DNA of 21,736 bases. Source: DATBDE01 sp036270095 (GTDB taxonomy: Bacteria > Actinomycetota > Thermoleophilia > Solirubrobacterales > Solirubrobacteraceae). The notes under the pieces are model-generated. The model saw only the letters and a list, made by a program, of their open reading frames with translations. It was not told the DNA's origin and did not search any database. The position numbers and the translations under genes were made by a program. How positions within the stretch are numbered: position 1 is the first letter of the stretch; every line of letters starts with the position of its first letter. Below, in pieces: positions 7,631 to 13,214 of the stretch. The DNA is taken from NCBI GenBank assembly GCA_036270095.1, contig DATBDE010000013.1, forward strand, positions 1 to 21,736, read 5' to 3'.

Positions 7631-7643
7631 CGCCCGCCCGATT

Positions 7644-8036
7644 CTAGGAGCGGCCGATCTCGACCTCGGCTTCGGCGTTGCGGATGATCTTCTTGCCCGA
7701 CTGCTCAGCCGAGGTGTCGACCCGGGCCACGCCGTCGTCCACCCCGCGCACAGTCGAGCGCACGACCAGCTCCTGCTCGGGCAGCCCCATGCCGCGGAAC
7801 TGGACCGACAGCCGCTTCAGCGACTCGGGGCCGCCGCCGGCCTCGGTCTGGGCGCGCGCGACCTGGGCCATCATCCACAGGCCGTGGAGGATCTTGCCGG
7901 GCAGGCCGACCGCCTTGGCGAACTCCTCGTCGATGTGGATCGGGTTGAAGTCGCCCGAGGCGCCCGCGTAGCGGATCGTGAGGTACTTGTCGGGCGTCAC
8001 GTGGAGCTCTTCGAGCTGGTCGCCGGGCTGCATCAC
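7644..8036 (-). CDS. MaoC-like dehydratase, HadB-type subunit
   Basis: This 130-residue protein has a hot-dog-fold hydratase motif, YAGASGDFNPIHIDEEFA, continuing into VGLPGKILHGLWMM. The Asp at about 29 and His at about 34 are the expected catalytic pair of R-specific hydratases. Its size and its position just after an N-terminal-type MaoC gene fit HadB of the HadAB (3R)-hydroxyacyl-ACP dehydratase, which removes water in fatty acid elongation. A broader hydroxyacyl-CoA hydratase role is possible, because no other fatty-acid genes are present. The start is GTG at 8036 (GTGA overlap with the upstream stop) or the adjacent ATG at 8033. It lies 13 bases before hrcA and may be co-transcribed with it. 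Confidence 0.82.
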   Translation of the reverse strand: MMQPGDQLEELHVTPDKYLTIRYAGASGDFNPIHIDEEFAKAVGLPGKILHGLWMMAQVARAQTEAGGGPESLKRLSVQFRGMGLPEQELVVRSTVRGVDDGVARVDTSAEQSGKKIIRNAEAEVEIGRS

Positions 8037-8473
8037 ACCCCTCGCACGATGTTGGTCCAGGTCGCGGTGCAGACGGTCTCGCCGCGCTGGTTCTGGGAGA
8101 CCGACGCGAAAACGTAGAAGCCCATCCCGCCGCGCTGCGAGATCTCCTTGATCGAGGCCGTCGTGGTGATCTCGTCGCCGGCCACCACCGGCGGGCCCCA
8201 GACGAACTCCTGGCCCCCGTGCACCATGGTCGCGAAGTTGATCCCCACGTCGGGGTCGAGGATGGCCGGCCCGAGCGCCGGCGCCGAGTAGACGACGACG
8301 AACATCGGCGGCGCCACGACGTCGGCGTAGCCGGCGGCCCGCGCGGCCTCGAGGTCGAGGCAGACCGGGCTCGTCTCGCCCGTCGCGGCCGCGTACTCGC
8401 GGATCTTCTCCCGCCCGACCGCGTAGAGGACGGGGGCGTACTCCTTGCCGACGGCTTCTGCGTTGACCGGCAT
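8033..8473 (-). CDS. MaoC N-terminal domain dehydratase, HadA-type subunit
   Basis: This 146-residue protein resembles the N-terminal, FAS1-type half of MaoC dehydratases. The sequence VNAEAVGKEYAPVLYAVGRE opens the domain, with REYAAATGETSPVCLD and APPMFVVVYSAPAL in the middle. The helix region MVHGGQEFVWGPPVVAGDE is next, and it ends SQNQRGETVCTATWTNIVR. The catalytic Asp/His hydratase motif seen in the next gene is absent, as expected for the HadA partner, which binds the acyl chain while HadB carries the active site. The adjacency with a 1-4-base overlap strongly suggests a heterodimer. It starts with ATG at 8473, about 12 bases after a possible -10 box, and appears to be the first gene of the minus-strand run leading to hrcA and dnaJ. 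Confidence 0.82.
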   Translation of the reverse strand: MPVNAEAVGKEYAPVLYAVGREKIREYAAATGETSPVCLDLEAARAAGYADVVAPPMFVVVYSAPALGPAILDPDVGINFATMVHGGQEFVWGPPVVAGDEITTTASIKEISQRGGMGFYVFASVSQNQRGETVCTATWTNIVRGV

Positions 8474-8485
8474 GGGCGGCGCCGG

Positions 8486-8491
8486 AGTCTA
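8486..8491 (-). promoter_or_regulatory. Possible -10 element for the hadA-hadB-hrcA-dnaJ run
   Basis: The minus strand reads TAGACT (TANNNT pattern) 12 bases before the ATG at 8473, inside a short A/T-richer patch (GAATACATAGACT) that stands out from its GC-rich surroundings. Transcription would begin about 5 bases before the start codon. No good -35 box was found. Confidence 0.3.
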
Positions 8492-8500
8492 TGTATTCAG

Positions 8501-8516
8501 GCGCCCTTCAGGGTGC
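8501..8516. terminator. Small hairpin after the esterase gene, possible terminator
   Basis: GCGCCC, a TTCA loop and GGGTGC form a 6-bp stem with one G-T pair. It lies about 35 bases beyond the esterase stop (8550 on minus) and just upstream of the hadA-like gene. There is no T-tract, which is common in high-GC actinobacteria but leaves the call weak. Confidence 0.3.
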
Positions 8517-8549
8517 GGCGCTGATCATGACGACGTGCCCCGGCACGCC

Positions 8550-9488
8550 TCAGGCCGCGCTTGCGCGCTGGTGAGCGGCGAAGAACCGCCAGGCCTCCTG
8601 GGTGGCCGAGATCGGGGCGGGTGGGCCGGGATCGGGAGGGGTGGCACCGGGCCAGGCATGGGTGCCCCCCTCGATCCGGAGGTGCTCGACCTCGGTGCCG
8701 GCGGCGCACGGGGCCCAGTCCAGCCGCGACACGCGGGGCTGGAGCTGCGCGTGGGTGGGGTCGCCGGAACAGCCGTCGCGCACGGCCCAGCCGGCGAGGA
8801 AGTCGTTGATGCTGTCGTAGGGCACCGTCTGGTCTGCGGTGCCGTGGATCTCGAGGATCGAGACCGGGCGCTGCGGCTCGCAGGTGGTGACGCTGGCGTA
8901 GCTGCCGGCGACCGTGGCGATGGCGGCAAAGCGGTTGGCCAGCCGGCAGGCCAGGTGGGCGGCGAGGCCGCCGCCGTTCGAGACCCCTGCCGCGTAGACC
9001 CGGTTGCGGTCGACGCAGACCCCCTGCTCGACCGTGTTGAGCAGGTCGCGGATGAACAGCACGTCGTTCGGCGCCGTCGGGTCGTCGTCGTTGAGCGTCC
9101 AGCGGGGATGCGGCGGTACCGCGCTCGGGTAGACCACCGCGAAGCGCTTGGCGTCGGCGAGCACGGAGAACCCCGAGTAGCGCTGCATGAACGGGCCGCT
9201 GCCGCCGGCGCCGTGCAGGGCGACGACGAGCGGGATGCGCTCGCCGGTGCGGATGCGCGGGGGCAGGTGGAGCACGGCGGTGCGGGTCCGGCCGCCGCTC
9301 TGGAGCGTAAGGGTCGTGCCGCCGGCCACGGCCGGGTGGCTGCACGGGCGCGCGGCGGGTGCGACGGGTGCGATCGTGCCGCGCGTGGCGTGCCCGGTGC
9401 CGTCGAAGGCCGCGAAGGCCGCCGCGGCCAGCCCCACCGCCAGCAGGACGGCGGCGACGGCGCGGCGCGGGCCCGGTGCCGAGGTCAC
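8550..9488 (-). CDS. Secreted alpha/beta-hydrolase, LpqC/PHB-depolymerase-like esterase
   Basis: The 312-residue protein opens with a short basic stretch and a hydrophobic segment (AVAAVLLAVGLAAAAFAAF, about 10-28), so it is exported or membrane-anchored; no lipobox is obvious. The catalytic parts of an alpha/beta hydrolase are in order. The oxyanion loop LHGAGGSG lies near 91-98. The nucleophile Ser170 is in AAGVSNGGG, the acid is Asp219 in HGTADQTVPY, and His277 is in GGTHAWPG. Several cysteines (49, 158, 181, 203, 240, 261) suggest disulfides. The overall pattern matches the esterase/PHB-depolymerase (LpqC, feruloyl/acetylxylan esterase) family. The natural ester cannot be read from the sequence, and no PHB synthase is nearby. 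Its ATG stands only 17 bases from the divergent response regulator start. Confidence 0.83.
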   Translation of the reverse strand: MTSAPGPRRAVAAVLLAVGLAAAAFAAFDGTGHATRGTIAPVAPAARPCSHPAVAGGTTLTLQSGGRTRTAVLHLPPRIRTGERIPLVVALHGAGGSGPFMQRYSGFSVLADAKRFAVVYPSAVPPHPRWTLNDDDPTAPNDVLFIRDLLNTVEQGVCVDRNRVYAAGVSNGGGLAAHLACRLANRFAAIATVAGSYASVTTCEPQRPVSILEIHGTADQTVPYDSINDFLAGWAVRDGCSGDPTHAQLQPRVSRLDWAPCAAGTEVEHLRIEGGTHAWPGATPPDPGPPAPISATQEAWRFFAAHQRASAA

Positions 9489-9505
9489 GAGGCCCGACGG
9501 TAGCG

Positions 9506-10213
9506 ATGGACGGCGAGCCCACCGCCCCGCTGGACATCCTCGTCGTCGACGACGAGTCCGAGCTGCGCGACATCCTGCGCCGCTCGTTCGCCCGCGACGG
9601 GCACCGCGTGCTGGCCGTCGCCGACGGCCGCGCCGCCATCGATCACGCCAGCACGCAGCAGTTCGACGTCGTGCTGCTCGACCTCGCGCTGGGCGGGACG
9701 CCCGATGGCTACGAGGTCTGCCGCACGCTGCGCCACCGCCACAACGTGGTGCCGGTGATCATGCTCACCGCGCGCGACTCCGAGGCCGACGCCGTCCTCG
9801 GGCTCGAGTCGGGGGCTGACGACTACATCACGAAGCCGTTCGGGCAGGCCGAGCTGCGCAGCCGCATCCGCGCCGTCCTGCGGCGCACCGGGACGCGGTC
9901 GTTCGAGCGCGAGGTCGTGCGCGCCGCCGGCGTGGTGCTCGACCGCCGCACGCGCACCGTGACCGCCCGCGGCGAGCCGGTCCACCTCACGTTCTCGGAG
10001 TTCGAGCTCCTGCACCGGCTCATGAGCGACCCCGGGCGGCTCTCCAACCGCCAGGAGCTCCTACGCGAGATCTGGGGCGACAGCGCCTACCGCGACCCGC
10101 GGGCCATCGACGTCCACATCCGCCACCTGCGGCAGAAGATCGAGGAGGAGCCCCACCGTCCGCAGCTCGTGCTCACCGTCCGCGGCGTGGGCTACCGCTT
10201 CCGGGCCGACTGA
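9506..10213 (+). CDS. OmpR/PhoB-type response regulator
   Basis: From ATG 9506 the product is 235 residues. The receiver domain (about 9-118) has the acidic pair DD at 15-16, phosphoacceptor Asp59 in VVLLDLAL, Thr88 in MLTAR and Lys110 in ITKPF. The C-terminal winged-helix domain (about 138-233) shows VHLTFSEFELLHRLMSDPGR, the recognition region AIDVHIRHLRQKIE and the closing TVRGVGYRF. It therefore binds DNA after phosphorylation by the kinase encoded next. Its stop overlaps the kinase start (TGATG), a classic coupled pair. Longer in-frame starts back to 9359 run through the opposite-strand esterase and give a low-complexity Arg/Pro tail, so 9506 is preferred. Targets are unknown; the repeat-rich gap at 12380-12509 is a candidate. 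Confidence 0.93.
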   Translation: MDGEPTAPLDILVVDDESELRDILRRSFARDGHRVLAVADGRAAIDHASTQQFDVVLLDLALGGTPDGYEVCRTLRHRHNVVPVIMLTARDSEADAVLGLESGADDYITKPFGQAELRSRIRAVLRRTGTRSFEREVVRAAGVVLDRRTRTVTARGEPVHLTFSEFELLHRLMSDPGRLSNRQELLREIWGDSAYRDPRAIDVHIRHLRQKIEEEPHRPQLVLTVRGVGYRFRAD

Positions 10214-11646
10214 TGGGTGGGCGGCGCCCCCGCATCGGGCTCCGCATCAAGCTCGTGGCGGCGCTGGTCACCACCGCGGCGGTGGTGCTCATCGTGGCCG
10301 CGCTGGCGCTGCTCTCGCCGCTCGAGCAGCGGCTGCGCAGCGAGGAGGTCAAGAACCTGACCGCGACCACCGTCGCCGCGCGCGGGTCGTTCGCCGAGCT
10401 CCACGGCGGCCAGCTGAAGCCCGGCAACCACTCGGTCGCGCGGTTGGCCCGCGGCCTGGGCCGCCGGACCGGCGCCCGCGTGGTCGTCGTCGCCCGCGGC
10501 AACACCGTGCTCTACGACACCGACCCCGACGAGGCCCGCTCCGGCCTTGTCCCGGTGCCGCGCACGATCGGGCCGCCCGTCTCCGGGGTGCGCCAGGTCG
10601 GCGGCGAGCGCCAGGCCACCGCCGTCGTCCCCACCGGGCGCGACCCGTCCTCGGTCGTCGTGGTGGTCGCCAAGTCGCTCGACGACGTCGCCACGGCGGT
10701 CGGGGTCGTGCAGCGCGCCATCCTGGTGGCCGCGCTGGCCGGCCTGGCCACCGCGCTGCTCGTCGGGGTCGCGCTGGCCAGCACGTTGGCGCGGCGCCTG
10801 CGGCGGCTGCGGCGCGCGGCCGTCGAGCTCGACCCCCACGCGGGCGCGCACGCGGTGCCGGCCGACGCGTCGCGCGATGAGGTCGGCGACCTCAGCCGCT
10901 CACTGGCGGCCATGAGCGCACGCCTGCGCCGAGAGGAGGAGGCGCGCAAGACGTTCGTGTCGACGGCCAGCCACGAGCTGCGCACGCCCCTCGCCTCGCT
11001 GGACGGCATGCTCGAGTTGCTGCGCGACGACCTCGCCGCCGACCCGCCCGACCTCGACGACGCGGTCGGCCAGGTCAACAGCCTGCGCGAGCACACGCGC
11101 CGCCTGAGCGCGCTGGCCGCCGAGCTGCTCGACCTCAGCCGGCTCGATGCGGGCGTCGAGCTGCGGCGCGAGCTCATCGACACCGGGGAGATCGCGCGTG
11201 CCGTGGCGGCGGAGTTCGCGGTCCGCGCCGGCGAGCGCGACACGAGCCTGGACGTGGAGCTGCCGTCGGCGCAGTGCTGGGTGATCGCCGACCCGGGGGC
11301 ACTGGCGCGGATCATCCGCATCCTCGTCGACAACGCGCTGCGCTACTCGCCGTCGGGCGGCCACGTGCGCGTTGCCGTCCGGGGCGGCGACGGCGTGCGC
11401 ATCGTCGTCAGCGACGACGGGCCCGGCGTGCCCGCGTCCGAGCGCGACGTGATCTTCGAGCGCTTCCGGCGCGGGGACGACGCCGAGGCCGGGTTCGGCC
11501 TGGGGCTGGCGCTCGGGCGCGAGCTGTCCGAGCGCATGGGCGGACGGCTCGACCTCACGGAATCACAAGGGGGTGCGCGCTTCGTCGTAGCGCTGGAGGA
11601 CGCACCCGACCCGGCGCTGCCGATCGCAGATGCGACACCGTGGTAG
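10213..11646 (+). CDS. Membrane sensor histidine kinase
   Basis: The 477-residue protein has a first membrane helix at about 13-35 (LVAALVTTAAVVLIVAALAL). An extracytoplasmic sensor region runs from about 36 to 167, and the second helix is at about 169-190. A HAMP linker follows to about 240. The HisKA motif FVSTASHELRTPL carries the phosphorylated His254. The ATP-binding domain has the N box (RILVDNALRYSPSGG, Asn374), the G1 region DDGPGVP (401-407), the F box FERFRRG and the G2 region GFGLGLAL. It should phosphorylate the regulator encoded immediately upstream in response to an envelope signal; nothing in the sensor region names the ligand. The C-terminal 16 residues after the kinase fold are encoded in DNA that also encodes the tail of the convergent methyltransferase gene (overlap 11555-11646). 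Confidence 0.93.
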   Translation: MGGRRPRIGLRIKLVAALVTTAAVVLIVAALALLSPLEQRLRSEEVKNLTATTVAARGSFAELHGGQLKPGNHSVARLARGLGRRTGARVVVVARGNTVLYDTDPDEARSGLVPVPRTIGPPVSGVRQVGGERQATAVVPTGRDPSSVVVVVAKSLDDVATAVGVVQRAILVAALAGLATALLVGVALASTLARRLRRLRRAAVELDPHAGAHAVPADASRDEVGDLSRSLAAMSARLRREEEARKTFVSTASHELRTPLASLDGMLELLRDDLAADPPDLDDAVGQVNSLREHTRRLSALAAELLDLSRLDAGVELRRELIDTGEIARAVAAEFAVRAGERDTSLDVELPSAQCWVIADPGALARIIRILVDNALRYSPSGGHVRVAVRGGDGVRIVVSDDGPGVPASERDVIFERFRRGDDAEAGFGLGLALGRELSERMGGRLDLTESQGGARFVVALEDAPDPALPIADATPW

Positions 11647-12379
11647 GCCGTCGGCACACGCACAGCAGCGACAGGCCGGCGGGCAGGCGCACCCCGCGGG
11701 TCAGCAGCGCTGCCTCCAGGCGCAGCGGCGCCTCCAGCGCGCGGTCCAGGCGCGCCGGCGTCAGCTCCAGGTCCGAGCGCCCGTCGTGCCGCAGCGGTCG
11801 CGTGGCCACCCGCGCCAGCGCCGCCGGAGCGAGCAGGATCGCGTTGAAGTAGGTGTCGGACTCGACGTGCCAGCCGGCCTCGACCAGGGCCGCGCGCAGC
11901 GACCCGGCCCGGTAGCGGCGCCGGTGGCCGTTGACCTCGTCGTGGCGCGACCACAGGGCCGAGAAGGCGGGGACGGTGACGATCAGCGCGCCGCCGGGCA
12001 CGGTGACACGCAGCAGCTCGCGCAGCGCGCCCACGTCGTCGTCGAGGTGCTCGACCACGTCGAGGCAGGTCACGAGGTCGAAGCGGGGGTCACGCCACGG
12101 GAGGTGATCGACGCTGGCCAGGCGCGCCCTGGGGCCGCCGCGGTCCTGCGCGCACCGCACGGCGGTGGCGTCGTTGTCCACGCCCCAAACGGTCCCCAGG
12201 CGCGCCAGGTCGCGCATCGTGCGACCCGAGCCGCAGCCGGCGTCGAGGATGGAGCACCCCGCGGGCAGGCCGAGGCGCTCGGCGAACCGGAGCACGATCC
12301 GACGCCGTCCCCGGTACCACCAATGGCGCTCGTCGAGGGCGAGCATGGCGTCACGTTCGGCAGCGAGCATGGGCGCCAC
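11555..12379 (-). CDS. Class I SAM-dependent methyltransferase
   Basis: The product is 274 residues from a GTG at 12379, or 271 from the ATG at 12370. The opening (LALDERHWWYRGRRRIVLRF) with the HWWYRGRR block is typical of a group of bacterial SAM methyltransferases often found with glycosyltransferases. SAM-binding motif I is ILDAGCGSGRTM (about 44-55), with the acidic residue in WGVDND (65-70) and motif IV in LVTCLDVVEHLDDD. A post-motif VPGGALIVTVPAFSALWSRH follows. The substrate is unknown; a sugar or lipid-linked intermediate is plausible from its position opposite the GT2/GT39 pair. The last 25 or so residues are Arg/Pro-rich and lie over the end of the histidine kinase gene, so the true fold may end near LCVCRRP. 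It diverges from GT2 across a repeat-rich 130-base gap. Confidence 0.85.
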   Translation of the reverse strand: MAPMLAAERDAMLALDERHWWYRGRRRIVLRFAERLGLPAGCSILDAGCGSGRTMRDLARLGTVWGVDNDATAVRCAQDRGGPRARLASVDHLPWRDPRFDLVTCLDVVEHLDDDVGALRELLRVTVPGGALIVTVPAFSALWSRHDEVNGHRRRYRAGSLRAALVEAGWHVESDTYFNAILLAPAALARVATRPLRHDGRSDLELTPARLDRALEAPLRLEAALLTRGVRLPAGLSLLCVCRRPTTVSHLRSAAPGRVRPPALRRSAHPLVIP

Positions 12380-12391
12380 TGTCCCGCCGCA

Positions 12392-12451
12392 TCGGTTAGG
12401 CCCGGGGGCGGCGACATTGGCGTTCGGTTAGCGGCGTGCCGGCCTAACCGA
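12392..12451. repeat. Three TCGGTTAG boxes, two forming an 11-bp inverted repeat
   Basis: TCGGTTAGGCC at 12392-12402 has its exact inverse, GGCCTAACCGA, at 12441-12451. A third box, TCGGTTAG, lies at 12424-12431 in the same direction as the first, 32 bases after it (close to three helical turns). The second and third boxes form a closer inverted repeat with a 12-base spacer. All lie between the divergent methyltransferase and GT2 genes. This fits an operator for a dimeric regulator; I did not see the box elsewhere in the window. Confidence 0.6.
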
Positions 12452-12454
12452 CTG

Positions 12455-12462
12455 CACATAAA
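12455..12462 (+). promoter_or_regulatory. Possible -10 region of the GT2-GT39 pair
   Basis: CACATAAA, directly after the inverted repeat, is the most A/T-rich stretch of the gap and lies about 48 bases before the GT2 ATG at 12510. A TG lies just upstream, as in extended -10 promoters. No convincing -35 was found; a -35 position would overlap the TCGGTTAG repeats, which would suit activation or repression. Confidence 0.25.
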
Positions 12463-12463
12463 G

Positions 12464-12483
12464 CGGCAACCGCCGGCAACCGG
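12464..12483 (+). repeat. Tandem direct repeat of CGGCAACCG at 10-bp spacing
   Basis: CGGCAACCG occurs at 12464-12472 and again at 12474-12482, exactly one helical turn apart, in the untranslated region before GT2. Direct repeats with about one-turn spacing are the usual binding pattern of OmpR/PhoB-type regulators, one of which is encoded 2.3 kb upstream. The link is inferred. Confidence 0.5.
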
Positions 12484-12509
12484 GTCGGGCCCACGATGGC
12501 CTCGCATCC

Positions 12510-13214
12510 ATGCCCGCTCCGCTTCCCGGCATCTCGATCGTCCTTCCGTGTCTCGACGAGGAGGGCAACGTCGTGGGCGCCGTCCACGACGCGCTCGCCG
12601 CGTGCGAGCGCTACGCCGCGGCCGGCGAAGTCATCGTCGTCGACGACGGCTCCACCGACGGCACGCGCGCGCTGGCCACGGCGCTGGTCGAGCGCCACCC
12701 GCGCGTGCGCCTGGTCGTGCACAGCGCCAACCGCGGGTACGGCGCCGCCCTGCGCTCAGGCATCGCGGCCGCGCGCATGCCCTACGTGCTGCTCACCGAC
12801 GCCGACCGCCAGTTCGACCTCGACCAGCTCGGCGGGTTCGTGCCCCTGCTCGATCGCGCCGACGTCGTGGTCGGCTACCGGCGCCGGCGCCAGGACCCGG
12901 TCGGCCGCAGGCTCAACGCGCGCTGCTGGAACTGGCTCGTGCGGCGCGTGTTCCGGCTCGACGTCCGCGACGTCGACTGCGCCTTCAAGCTCGCCCGCAC
13001 GGACCTCGTGGAGCGCCTCGAGCTGACCTCCGACGGCGCGATGATCAGCACCGAGCTGCTGGTCAAGGCGCGCCTGGCCGGCGCCACCCTGGCCGAGACC
13101 GGCGTCGACCACCGGCGGCGCACGAACGGGGACCAGAGCGGCGCCAGCCCGCACGTGGTGATCCTCGCGCTCCGCGAGCTCGTTCGCCTGCGCGGCTCGC
13201 TCGGGCCGACGTAG
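12510..13214 (+). CDS. GT2 glycosyltransferase, DPM1/YkcC-like
   Basis: This 234-residue GT-A enzyme has ISIVLPCLDEEGNV at the start and the nucleotide-sugar motif VIVVDDGSTDGT (41-52). NRGYGAALRSGI follows at about 74-85, then the metal-binding TDADRQFDLDQL (96-107). A later DVDCAFKLARTDL and ELLVKARLAGATLAETGVDH complete the polyprenyl-phosphate glycosyltransferase pattern. There is no C-terminal membrane domain, so it acts at the inner face of the membrane, probably charging polyprenyl phosphate with a hexose from a nucleotide donor. The ATG at 12510 is chosen because the protein then begins right at the fold; an ATG at 12496 is in another frame. Its stop overlaps the GTG of the membrane glycosyltransferase (TAGTG). 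This pair mirrors ykcC-ykcB of Bacillus. Confidence 0.88.
   Translation: MPAPLPGISIVLPCLDEEGNVVGAVHDALAACERYAAAGEVIVVDDGSTDGTRALATALVERHPRVRLVVHSANRGYGAALRSGIAAARMPYVLLTDADRQFDLDQLGGFVPLLDRADVVVGYRRRRQDPVGRRLNARCWNWLVRRVFRLDVRDVDCAFKLARTDLVERLELTSDGAMISTELLVKARLAGATLAETGVDHRRRTNGDQSGASPHVVILALRELVRLRGSLGPT

Noticed and set aside
7631..7660. CIRCE operator in front of hrcA
   Set aside because: No TTAGCACTC or GAGTGCTAA occurs there, and none was seen elsewhere in the window.
8550..9488. True polyhydroxybutyrate depolymerase tied to storage polymer use
   Set aside because: The triad fits the wider LpqC/feruloyl-esterase group equally well and no PHB genes are nearby, so no substrate is claimed.
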